Positions 6,915-12,466 of a stretch of DNA of 12,466 bases are shown piece after piece; position 1 is the stretch's first letter; every line of letters starts with the position of its first letter. Origin of the DNA: M55B120 sp965549355 (GTDB taxonomy: Bacteria > Actinomycetota > Humimicrobiia > Humimicrobiales > Humimicrobiaceae). The notes under the pieces are model-generated. The model did not search any database and was not told the DNA's origin. It saw only the letters and a program-made list of their open reading frames with translations. The position numbers and the translations under genes were made by a program. The stretch spans positions 1 through 12,466 of the forward strand of contig CBEVGD010000052.1 in NCBI GenBank assembly GCA_965549355.1, read 5' to 3'.

Positions 6915-8300
6915 TTATTTTCCAATACAGAACTTTGCAAATACTTTATTCAGAAGATCTTCGCTGCTTGTATCTCCGGTAATCTCACCAAGAAGATCAT
7001 ATGCGATCTTTAGATCAGCAGAAGGAAACTCCTCCGATAATCCTTTTTTCATTGAATCTTTTGCATTTTTTAACAGACTGCTTACTTCTTTTATTATATT
7101 CTTTTGCCTTGCATTGATTATTATTCTGTCATATAGATCTATATCATCATTTAGTATGATGCTTTTTATTCTTTTCTCCAGCTTATCGACTCCGTGTCCT
7201 TTTAGTGCTGAGATCTTTATAATATTTTCAGCAGGGAAGTGGGCCCTTATATTTTTTATATCTATTTTTTGTTTAATGTCTTTCTTATTAATGCTGCAAA
7301 TAACATTTTTTTTCTCAAGTCTTTTTACTATTCTGCTATCAAGTTCATCAAACTCTCTGCTTCCGTCCAGCACAATTATTACAAGTTCTGCATCATCAAT
7401 ATATTTCAGGCTTTTTGCTACTCCTATTTTTTCAATTACATTCTCTGTGTTTCTAATTCCTGCCGTATCTATAAGTATCAGCGGTATTCCATCTACATAT
7501 AATATTTCCTCGACAGCATCCCTCGTTGTTCCGGGGATCTCTGTTACTATTGCCCTGTCCTTCTTTGAAAGAAGGTTTAAAAGGCTGGACTTTCCTACAT
7601 TTGGTTTTCCGACAATTGCTACTTTTACACCATTTTTTATTATCTCGCCTTTTTTTTCATCCTTTATCAGCTGTTCGGCACTCTTTTGAATCTTGCTTAT
7701 TTTATCCATTAAAGCTTTATAAGGGGCCGCATGCAGATCTTCTTCAATGAAATCGATGGACGCTTCCAGCTGTACCATTATTTCAAGTATTTCATCTTTT
7801 AGCCTGTATATCTCTTTTTTTATATTCCCCTTAAGGTTATTGGCTGCTATTTTTAGACTCTGTTCTGTTTTTGAATGTATTATACTGATTACAGCTTCTG
7901 CCTGTGATAGATCTATTCTTCCGTTTAAAAAAGCCCTTTTTGTAAATTCCCCGGGCTCTGCTATTCTTGCACCGGCCTCTACTGCCATCTCCAATATTTT
8001 TGTTGTTGCCGCAATTCCGCCATGGCAGTTTATTTCAACAATATTTTCTCTGGTATATGATGATGGTTCTCTCATAACCGAGACCACAACTTCATCAATA
8101 CAATTCCTTTTACCGTCTTCAATGGTCCCATACATCAGAGTATATGTACCCTGTTGGGCAATTTTCTTTTTATTTTTTGCTCTGAATATCCTATCGGATA
8201 TTTTTATCGAGTCTTTGCCGCTAAGCTTGATTATTCCAATAGCAGACTCTCCCGGTCTCGTGCTTATTGCTGCGATCGTGTCCTTCATATTATTTTTCAT
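6915..8300 (-). CDS. mnmE: tRNA modification GTPase MnmE (TrmE)
   Basis: A GTPase that works with MnmG on U34 of tRNA; its GTP cycle drives the large conformational change of the complex. The N-terminal folate-binding domain includes TRPGESAIGIIKLSG near the start and EINCHGG at 89-95. The helical domain is interrupted by a Ras-like G domain: G1 GKPNVGKS 231-238, G2 TTRD 258-261, G3 DTAG 278-281, G4 NKKD 338-341 and a SALKGHG G5 region. It ends FCIGK, with the catalytic Cys458. The 461 residues are full length. The ATG at 8300 is preferred over one at codon 5 because AAGGG lies 6 bp before it. It follows the jag terminator and probably heads the mnmE/MnmG-like transcript. Confidence 0.98.
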   Translation of the reverse strand: MKNNMKDTIAAISTRPGESAIGIIKLSGKDSIKISDRIFRAKNKKKIAQQGTYTLMYGTIEDGKRNCIDEVVVSVMREPSSYTRENIVEINCHGGIAATTKILEMAVEAGARIAEPGEFTKRAFLNGRIDLSQAEAVISIIHSKTEQSLKIAANNLKGNIKKEIYRLKDEILEIMVQLEASIDFIEEDLHAAPYKALMDKISKIQKSAEQLIKDEKKGEIIKNGVKVAIVGKPNVGKSSLLNLLSKKDRAIVTEIPGTTRDAVEEILYVDGIPLILIDTAGIRNTENVIEKIGVAKSLKYIDDAELVIIVLDGSREFDELDSRIVKRLEKKNVICSINKKDIKQKIDIKNIRAHFPAENIIKISALKGHGVDKLEKRIKSIILNDDIDLYDRIIINARQKNIIKEVSSLLKNAKDSMKKGLSEEFPSADLKIAYDLLGEITGDTSSEDLLNKVFAKFCIGK

Positions 8301-8330
8301 GTTTTACCCTTTTTGCATTTAAGGCTTTAC

Positions 8331-8336
8331 ATTATA
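8331..8336 (-). promoter_or_regulatory. Possible -10 element for mnmE
   Basis: A perfect TATAAT on the - strand, about 30 bp before the mnmE start and just after the jag terminator, where a new promoter is expected. No good -35 is found at 16-18 bp, so this is tentative. Confidence 0.35.
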
Positions 8337-8365
8337 TTCAAATACTACTATTTTTTATACCATAT

Positions 8366-8401
8366 AAAGAAAAAATGGTACCTTCGCACCATTTTTTCTT
8401 T
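8366..8401 (-). terminator. Intrinsic terminator after jag
   Basis: Two perfectly complementary 14-bp arms, 8366-8379 (AAAGAAAAAATGGT) and 8388-8401 (ACCATTTTTTCTTT), flank an 8-base loop. The stem has an A-run on one side and a T-run on the other, so it can act in either direction. It lies 22 bp after the jag stop codon and separates the rpmH-jag operon from mnmE. Confidence 0.85.
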
Positions 8402-8423
8402 ATGTATATTGTTTTTTCTTCTA

Positions 8424-9014
8424 CTATTTTACTTCATTCAGGGGATAGATGATTATCCTTCTATTTGGTTCTTCGTCCCTGCTTCTGGTTTTTATATCCT
8501 TGAATTTAGAAAGTGTGTTATGTACTATTTTTCGCTCATATGCACACATGGGCTGAAGCGTAATTCTTCTTCCTTCTTTGATAGCTTTTTTCGCCATGTT
8601 TATTGCTGTCCCGGTTATTTTTTCAATCTTGTTTTTCCTATAATCCTTTATGTCCAGCGTTACTCTTCTGTCCACAAGATTCTTCCTTCTGCTGATCAAG
8701 TTTACCAGATACTCAAGCGCGGCCATGTTTTTCCCATCGCGCCCGATCGCTATCCCCAGATCCTCTCCCTGCACTGATATTTTATAATCTTCAGTGTTTG
8801 TGCTTACTCTGACCTTTTCGCCGAGACACATCATCTCCAGGGCATTTTTTATTATCCGGGCCATATTATCCATCCCTGCCGGATTATTATCAGGTTCTTT
8901 AGCGCTTTCATTTTTTTCAAGATTGTCTTCTAAGAGTTTTCCGTTTTCCTCTTCTTTTTTAAGTGAAGTAATATAGGAATCTACAGCATTGGTGATTGTT
9001 GTATCTTTTGACAT
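8424..9014 (-). CDS. jag: KH/R3H RNA-binding protein Jag (KhpB/EloR)
   Basis: An RNA-binding protein of the YidC operon. In Gram-positive cocci, KhpB/EloR pairs with KhpA and affects cell elongation and division. An acidic, low-complexity N-terminus (about 1-45) is followed by a KH domain with the GRDG loop at 91-94 (IAIGRDGKNMAALEYLVNLI). The R3H domain has Arg161 and His165 in YERKIVHNTL, then EEPNRRIIIYP at 181-191. The N-terminal Jag_N domain of longer homologues is not visible, so at 196 residues this is the short architecture. The start ATG is preceded by a GGGGG tract, 19 bp after yidC. It is the last gene of the rpmH operon, before a strong terminator. Confidence 0.93.
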   Translation of the reverse strand: MSKDTTITNAVDSYITSLKKEEENGKLLEDNLEKNESAKEPDNNPAGMDNMARIIKNALEMMCLGEKVRVSTNTEDYKISVQGEDLGIAIGRDGKNMAALEYLVNLISRRKNLVDRRVTLDIKDYRKNKIEKITGTAINMAKKAIKEGRRITLQPMCAYERKIVHNTLSKFKDIKTRSRDEEPNRRIIIYPLNEVK

Positions 9015-9033
9015 TTTAACCCCCGGGGTTGCT

Positions 9034-9780
9034 TTACTTATTCTTTCTTTTTTTCTTTTTCTTCCGTGCTATCACGGTCAGCTCTTCCTGGCTAAGCCCT
9101 TCCGCTGCATTACCTTTGCCGTCGTTTTCTTTGCCCTTATCCCTCTTGATTATGCGGTTTACTATGTATTGCTGTCCGATCGACCATACATTTGTTGTTA
9201 CCCAATATATAAGTATTCCTGCTTCAAATCTGAATGATATAAAGCCAAATACCAGCGGCATCAAATACATGATCTTTGATTGTTTCGGGTCGGTGGTTGT
9301 TAGTTTTGTAGAAAGAAACATTGTGGCCACCATCAGTATCACCAGAATATAGTAAGGGTCCGGTTTGTCTAATTCCAGCCAAAGAAATTTGAAGTTATCA
9401 ACTACGCTGGTTACTCTTTCTGTTGGTTCTCTAAGTGTTCTAAACAAGGCGAAAAATACAGGCATCTGCAGTATCAGGGGGAGGCATCCTGCAAGGGGAT
9501 TGACATTGTTTTTCTTGTAGAACTCCATTGTCTCCTGCTGGAGCTTCTGCTTGTCATCCTTATATTTTTTCTGGAGTTCTTTTATCTGCGGCTGCATCTT
9601 CTGCATCCTTGCCATGGATTTTGTCTGGCTTATAGTAAGCGGCGTCAGGATCAGCCTTACTATGATTGTAAGAAGTATTATTACGATGCCGTAATTTGCA
9701 ATTACATTCTGGTAAAGGAATACTACTATATATTCCAGAACATTTTGTATTGGTAAAAGAAGCTCCATTATCTTGCTCAA
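9034..9780 (-). CDS. yidC: Membrane protein insertase YidC (Oxa1/SpoIIIJ type)
   Basis: Inserts and folds membrane proteins, alone or with SecYEG. At 248 residues it is the five-segment Gram-positive type without the large periplasmic domain. Hydrophobic segments lie at roughly 31-50, 96-115, 143-160, 170-186 and 187-206. Arg42, in LLTIIVRLILTPL, is the conserved hydrophilic-groove residue. The cytoplasmic hairpin (about 51-95) is long and charged, and the C-terminal tail is very basic (RKKKKKRKNK), as in forms that contact the ribosome. There is no N-terminal lipobox Cys, unlike Bacillus SpoIIIJ. The start is TTG, preferred over the ATG at codon 5 because AAGGA lies 7 bp before the TTG. It follows yidD by 19 bp. 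Confidence 0.96.
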   Translation of the reverse strand: MSKIMELLLPIQNVLEYIVVFLYQNVIANYGIVIILLTIIVRLILTPLTISQTKSMARMQKMQPQIKELQKKYKDDKQKLQQETMEFYKKNNVNPLAGCLPLILQMPVFFALFRTLREPTERVTSVVDNFKFLWLELDKPDPYYILVILMVATMFLSTKLTTTDPKQSKIMYLMPLVFGFISFRFEAGILIYWVTTNVWSIGQQYIVNRIIKRDKGKENDGKGNAAEGLSQEELTVIARKKKKKRKNK

Positions 9781-9799
9781 AATATTATCCTTCCATTGT

Positions 9800-10009
9800 T
9801 TATTTTACGGGGTCATACCCGCCCCTATTAAAGGGATTGCACCTCAACACTCTATGAGCCGCCTTCGCGCCGCCGCGGAAAATACCATATTTATCAACAG
9901 CTTCAATCGCATACTGGGAACAGCTGGGATAAAATCTGCAGCTACTCGGCAGAATAGGGGATATGTACCTCTTATATGCTTTAATAAAAAATATTATTAT
10001 TTTTCTCAC
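9800..10009 (-). CDS. yidD: Membrane protein insertion efficiency factor YidD
   Basis: A small membrane-associated protein that assists YidC-dependent insertion. The 69-residue sequence shows the conserved core: an amphipathic basic N-terminal helix (MRKIIIFFIKAYKRYISPIL), three conserved cysteines in SSCRFYPSCSQYA and LRCNPFNRGGYDPV, and normal length. The start is GTG with only a weak upstream site; it lies 14 bp after rnpA, so coupling to rnpA translation is likely. Confidence 0.96.
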   Translation of the reverse strand: MRKIIIFFIKAYKRYISPILPSSCRFYPSCSQYAIEAVDKYGIFRGGAKAAHRVLRCNPFNRGGYDPVK

Positions 10010-10023
10010 TATCTTATAAAGAA

Positions 10024-10371
10024 TTAACTCTGTTTGTGCCCATAATTTAAGAAATAATAATTCAAGCTTTTCTCAAGCTCTTCCTTTATTTCTGAAAAAC
10101 ATGCGCCGGTTATTGTCTTTTTTACAATAATGTATAAATTTATGCTGAAAGGTATTGTAACGTTTCTTAAAATTTCTTTTAATACTCTTCTTGTTTTATT
10201 TCTTTGGAAAGCCTTGCCTGTTTTTCTGCTTATCCCAAAACCTGCTCGGATCACTTGCTTTTCTTCTTCGCCGGGGAGTATATATATAATCAGATATTTA
10301 TTCTTTGATACTCTTCCTTTTTTTCTGAGTTCTTTAAAAATACTTTTTTCTTTTATAGTGTCGAGTTTAAT
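10024..10371 (-). CDS. rnpA: Ribonuclease P protein component RnpA, apparent ATT start
   Basis: The protein subunit of RNase P, which helps the catalytic RNA bind pre-tRNA 5' leaders. The core GFGISRKTGKAFQRNKTRR matches the conserved RnpA 'RNR' region. The first conventional start codon near the N-terminus is a GTG at 10254, which would give only 76 residues and remove the N-terminal helix and first strand. The frame continues upstream in good RnpA style (KEKSIFKELRKKGR, then NKYLIIYIL) as far as the rpmH stop. No ATG, GTG or TTG occurs in that stretch. An AGGGGGG tract (10381-10387) lies 9 bp before an ATT at 10369-10371, giving 115 residues, the usual length. The ATT start is therefore inferred from homology and spacing. 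It lies 21 bp after rpmH. Confidence 0.85.
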   Translation of the reverse strand: MKLDTIKEKSIFKELRKKGRVSKNKYLIIYILPGEEEKQVIRAGFGISRKTGKAFQRNKTRRVLKEILRNVTIPFSINLYIIVKKTITGACFSEIKEELEKSLNYYFLNYGHKQS

Positions 10372-10392
10372 ATAGTCTTTCCCCCCTGGTTT

Positions 10393-10527
10393 TTAAGCAG
10401 AAAGCCTCTTTCTTCCTTTCCTTCTCCTATTTGCAAGAATCGCCCTTCCGGCTTTGGTGCTCATTCTGACCCTGAACCCGTGGTTCTTTTTTCTTTTCCT
10501 TACATTAGGCTGATATGTCCTTTTCAT
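10393..10527 (-). CDS. rpmH: 50S ribosomal protein L34
   Basis: A 44-residue, very basic protein with the full L34 signature: MKRTYQPNVRKRKKNHGFR at the start, then the AGRAILANRRRKGRKRLSA tail. L34 is a late-assembling protein of the large subunit. AGAGGA lies upstream of the ATG. It is the first gene of the rpmH-rnpA-yidD-yidC-jag operon, with a strong promoter about 60 bp upstream. Confidence 0.98.
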   Translation of the reverse strand: MKRTYQPNVRKRKKNHGFRVRMSTKAGRAILANRRRKGRKRLSA

Positions 10528-10584
10528 CTAAATTAATCCTCTTTTAATATATATTTATGGTTCTTCAAATTCATCGAGTAGTAG

Positions 10585-10613
10585 ATTATACAATCTAATT
10601 CTATAGATATCAA
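10585..10613 (-). promoter_or_regulatory. Promoter of the rpmH operon
   Basis: On the - strand, TTGATA (-35, 10608-10613) and TATAAT (-10, 10585-10590) are separated by exactly 17 bp, a near-perfect housekeeping-sigma promoter. Transcription would start near 10578, giving a leader of about 50 bases before rpmH. No other promoter of this quality was found on this side of oriC. Confidence 0.8.
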
Positions 10614-10743
10614 GAACTCTCCTTTTAATTTCTTTTTAATCGCGGTCAATTTAGTCAAACACCTGTTCTGCTCTTTATGCTGATTGAAAGATATAAATCT
10701 TTTTCATTTTTCTTTTAGTGGTACTTTTCAAAATCTATAATAG

Positions 10744-10895
10744 TTATCAATATGTTTATCCACACCTGTTGATAACCTGTTGATAACTTAAAAAATACCA
10801 CCATTTTACATGTCATTGGTTGTTAAAACACATTTTGTCCTATACAAAACAGTAGCTTTTTTCCCAATAACATATTATTATTTACCTGTTAATAA
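10744..10895. other. oriC: oriC: DnaA-box cluster and AT-rich region
   Basis: Four DnaA boxes lie at near-helical spacing: TTATCAATA at 10744-10752 (+), the perfect TTATCCACA at 10756-10764 (+), and two TTATCAACA on the - strand at 10767-10775 and 10778-10786. The last two form an 11-bp tandem repeat (CCTGTTGATAA). A related variant box, TTATTAACA on the - strand, is at 10887-10895 in a similar context. The DNA between is AT-rich and could hold the unwinding element. The location between rpmH and dnaA is the standard bacterial oriC position. Function is inferred from motifs and context. Confidence 0.88.
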
Positions 10896-10900
10896 CTTTT

Positions 10901-10936
10901 AAAAAATGGAAGGCGGTGAAAAATTCACGGCCTCCC
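10901..10936 (-). terminator. Leftward terminator-like hairpin beside oriC
   Basis: GGAAGGCGGTGAA (10908-10920) pairs with TTCACGGCCTCCC (10924-10936) except for two mismatches, around a 3-base loop. On the - strand the stem is followed by ATTTTTT (10901-10907), as in an intrinsic terminator. On the + strand no T-run follows. It would stop leftward transcripts before they enter oriC; no leftward gene to its right is visible. It could instead be a structural element of the origin. Confidence 0.5.
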
Positions 10937-10986
10937 GAACATGATCTCTATATATAAATTATTAATACTTAGCTTACAAAATCTTT

Positions 10987-11829
10987 ATGGAAGACGGGTC
11001 CTTTGCCGACAACACAATCCAGGCCGCTGCTAAAAACAGCAGTTTTTTTATACCGGTTAAGATCGCGCTTTATGATAATATGCGCAGCATCCCCAGAATT
11101 GTTGATTCCATATATGATAATATATCAGAATTCATCAACGATACTTCACAGAAGACTTATTCATTATCGCACGATATGGGGGGCAAGATCCCTTATACTA
11201 TTATAAGAGAGATCATTGAGAACCTCATACATGCAGATTTTAAGGAAGTGATCATAACGGTCATGTCCGCCGGCAATCACATACTTGTCTCTGATCAGGG
11301 TCCGGGCATAGACGATAAGGAAAAGGCGCTTCTTCCCGGCTATACCTCGGCCAGGACCAGCATGAAGGAGTATATAAGGGGAGTGGGTTCCGGGCTTCCT
11401 ATCGTCAGGGAAACCATCACTTTTTCCGGCGGTTCTATAAATATAACCGATAATATCAGCCAGGGAACCGTGATCTCTTTAAAAATAGATACCCCCGCCA
11501 GCTCCCCCGGTATTGGTGTTTCTCCCCAGATAAATGAAAAAGACCCTGTTCCGGAGGAAATAGAAACGAAGCTTTCTGCGGGTGTTTTTGAGGAATTAAG
11601 CAATAGGGTTCTTTCTGAAAGACAGAAAAAAATATTGTTTTTAATACTCGAACTGGAGGAATCGGGGCCGTCTATGATAGCCGAAGAGCTTGGGTTCAGT
11701 CTTTCTACTTCATACCGCGAACTTATTTTTCTCGAGAAGAAGAAACTTCTTTCTTCGCGAAGTTCGGGTAAAAGAAAATTATCTAAAAAAGGTTTAAAAT
11801 ATCTTGAATATTATTCGAATAATCTTTAA
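10987..11829 (+). CDS. GHKL ATPase-winged helix protein encoded directly upstream of dnaA
   Basis: A 280-residue protein. Residues about 65-168 form a histidine-kinase-like (GHKL) ATPase fold: N box REIIENLIHADF (74-85) with Asn79, G1 box SDQGPGID (102-109), a Gly-rich G2 box RGVGSGLPIVRE (131-142), then the GGSINITDNISQGT strand region. No dimerisation/phosphoacceptor His domain, receiver or membrane segment precedes it. After a Pro/Ser/Glu-rich linker (about 168-200), residues about 205-276 read as a winged helix (LSERQKKILFLILELEESGPSMIAEELGF, then the STSYRELIFLEKKKLL recognition region and a basic wing). It therefore looks like an ATP-sensing DNA-binding regulator. The ATG has no clear ribosome-binding site. 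The gene ends 9 bp before dnaA, so the two are surely co-transcribed. Control of dnaA or oriC is inferred from position only. Confidence 0.85.
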   Translation: MEDGSFADNTIQAAAKNSSFFIPVKIALYDNMRSIPRIVDSIYDNISEFINDTSQKTYSLSHDMGGKIPYTIIREIIENLIHADFKEVIITVMSAGNHILVSDQGPGIDDKEKALLPGYTSARTSMKEYIRGVGSGLPIVRETITFSGGSINITDNISQGTVISLKIDTPASSPGIGVSPQINEKDPVPEEIETKLSAGVFEELSNRVLSERQKKILFLILELEESGPSMIAEELGFSLSTSYRELIFLEKKKLLSSRSSGKRKLSKKGLKYLEYYSNNL

Positions 11830-11860
11830 TATTGATATATGAATGGCGATATCAATATTA
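11827..11860 (+). promoter_or_regulatory. Inverted repeat enclosing the dnaA start codon
   Basis: A perfect 12-bp inverted repeat, TAATATTGATAT (11827-11838) and ATATCAATATTA (11849-11860), flanks a 10-base loop, ATGAATGGCG. The dnaA ATG is the first three bases of the loop, and the stop codon of the upstream gene (11827-11829) is the outer end of the left arm. In mRNA it would form an AU-rich hairpin presenting the start codon; as DNA it is a good dimeric operator. No Shine-Dalgarno motif lies nearby. ATATCAATA in the right arm differs by one base from the TTATCAATA box at 10744. Confidence 0.75.
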
Positions 11861-12466
11861 TTTGGGAAAACATCCTTGCAGATATAAAAAGCAATATTAA
11901 TCTGCCTACTTATAAAACGTGGTTTGAGACTATAACACCCCGCGATTTTAAAAAAAACACCCTTACTGTTTCTGTGAGCAGTGTTTTTGCCAAGGAATGG
12001 CTGGAGTCCAGATATTTAAGTCTTTTAAATAATTCCGTAAAAAAAGCCGCCGGGAATAAAACTACTGTTAAGATCATCGCTCATTCCCCGGAATTATCAG
12101 ATGATAGTTTTTGTCCGGAAGTAGAGGCGGATGATAATAATAACAGAAAGAATAATTCTTATCCCGCTTCCGAGGGATCCGTTTTTAATTCAAAATATAC
12201 CTATGATACTTTTGTTGTCGGCAACAGCAACCGTTTTGCCTGTACCGCATCACTTGCTATAAGTGAAAACCCTGGAAAGACCTATAACCCTTTATTTATT
12301 TATGGGGGCGTTGGGCTGGGTAAAACCCATCTCCTTCATGCTGTCGGACAATATACAAAACAGCTTTTCCCGGATCTTATTGTTAAATATGTATCTGCCG
12401 AGAAATTTCTAAATGATTTTATAAATGCCCTCCGGTATAAAAATATCATTGCTTTTAAAAACAGTT
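11839..12466 (+). CDS. dnaA: Chromosomal replication initiator DnaA (N-terminal part, runs off the window)
   Basis: An AAA+ initiator that binds DnaA boxes, unwinds oriC and recruits the helicase. The first 209 codons are present. Domain I (WENILADIKSNI...TYKTWFETITP, residues 9-34, to about 82) is followed by a short, Asn-rich linker (about 83-115). Domain III then starts with FNSKYTYDTFVVGNSNRFA, and Walker A GGVGLGKTH is at 156-164. The usual later motifs (Walker B, sensor II, the C-terminal DNA-binding domain) lie beyond the edge. The ATG at 11839 fits the usual domain I length. No ribosome-binding site is visible, so translation probably depends on coupling to the upstream gene, 9 bp away. 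A second, out-of-frame ATG at 11843 is in the same hairpin loop. Confidence 0.98.
   Translation, partial: MNGDINIIWENILADIKSNINLPTYKTWFETITPRDFKKNTLTVSVSSVFAKEWLESRYLSLLNNSVKKAAGNKTTVKIIAHSPELSDDSFCPEVEADDNNNRKNNSYPASEGSVFNSKYTYDTFVVGNSNRFACTASLAISENPGKTYNPLFIYGGVGLGKTHLLHAVGQYTKQLFPDLIVKYVSAEKFLNDFINALRYKNIIAFKNS

Larger units (their letters stand above)
10528..10986. other. 459-bp intergenic region with oriC and divergent expression signals
   Basis: Non-coding DNA between rpmH (leftward) and the GHKL-winged-helix gene (rightward). It holds the rpmH promoter (10585-10613), the DnaA-box cluster (10744-10786), a 6-bp inverted repeat TTTTGT/ACAAAA (10833-10849), a variant DnaA box (10887-10895) and the hairpin at 10908-10936. 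No convincing rightward promoter was found; TTGTTA and TACAAA at 17-bp spacing near 10820-10848 are a weak candidate. No tRNA or other RNA gene is recognisable. Confidence 0.6.

Noticed and set aside
6460..7689. A 409-codon + strand open frame antisense to mnmE and the MnmG-like gene.
   Set aside because: Its translation is low-complexity Ser/Phe/Ile-rich, typical of the complement of AT-rich coding DNA. It crosses parS and the intergenic gap, and well-conserved genes occupy the other strand.
10024..10254. rnpA starting at GTG 10254 (76 residues).
   Set aside because: It would remove the conserved N-terminal helix and first strand, which are clearly encoded upstream in the same frame.
10916..10957. 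A GTG-started 13-codon frame after GGAAGGCG, upstream of the GHKL gene.
   Set aside because: It lies within the hairpin and has no supporting composition or conservation evidence; the GG-rich run is better explained as the stem.
1..12466. CRISPR arrays, insertion sequences, tRNA or rRNA genes.
   Set aside because: No regularly spaced repeats, transposase-like ORFs, terminal inverted repeats or RNA gene signatures were seen by eye. A covariance-model scan was not possible.

Overview
The window is the replication-origin neighbourhood of a low-GC bacterial chromosome. The gene order is the conserved dnaA-rpmH-rnpA-yidD-yidC-jag-mnmE-mnmG-rsmG-parA-parB block best known from Firmicutes and related Gram-positive-type lineages. 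dnaA is on the + strand at the right edge and everything left of oriC runs on the - strand. YidC is short and has no lipoprotein Cys, Jag and ParABS are present, and several starts are non-ATG (TTG for lipA and yidC, GTG for rsmG and yidD, apparently ATT for rnpA). The sequence does not identify the species. A low-GC Firmicutes-like or deep Terrabacteria lineage, probably anaerobic, is an inference only.

Layout from left to right. Bases 1-450 are accessory: a short VapB-like antitoxin ORF with a clear promoter and palindromic operator, and no toxin visible in the window. Bases 451-5662 (- strand) are one compact unit, mnmG-rsmG-parA-parB-lipA, with 8-11 bp overlaps at three of its four junctions. 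lipA (lipoyl synthase) is an unusual passenger at its end. Bases 5742-6848 hold a second, shortened MnmG-like flavoprotein that lacks both catalytic cysteines and the C-terminal domain. Both mnmG-type genes have a perfect parS site just before the start codon. mnmE follows (6915-8300). A strong hairpin terminator (8366-8401) separates it from the rpmH-rnpA-yidD-yidC-jag operon (8424-10527), which is driven by a near-consensus promoter at 10585-10613.

Bases 10528-10986 contain oriC: a cluster of four DnaA boxes spaced 11-12 bp apart, a further variant box, AT-rich DNA and a leftward terminator-like hairpin. On the + strand comes a 280-residue protein that joins a GHKL ATPase domain to a C-terminal winged helix. 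It ends 9 bp before dnaA. A perfect 12-bp inverted repeat spans this junction, so the dnaA ATG lies in the loop.

Together the genes cover initiation (DnaA/oriC), segregation (ParA/ParB/parS), tRNA wobble-uridine modification (MnmE/MnmG), 16S rRNA methylation (RsmG), tRNA maturation (RnpA), ribosome assembly (L34) and membrane protein insertion (YidC/YidD/Jag). The best candidates for something undescribed are the GHKL-winged-helix protein coupled to dnaA, the dnaA start-codon hairpin, the catalytically stripped MnmG paralogue with its own parS, and the rnpA gene that seems to start at ATT.
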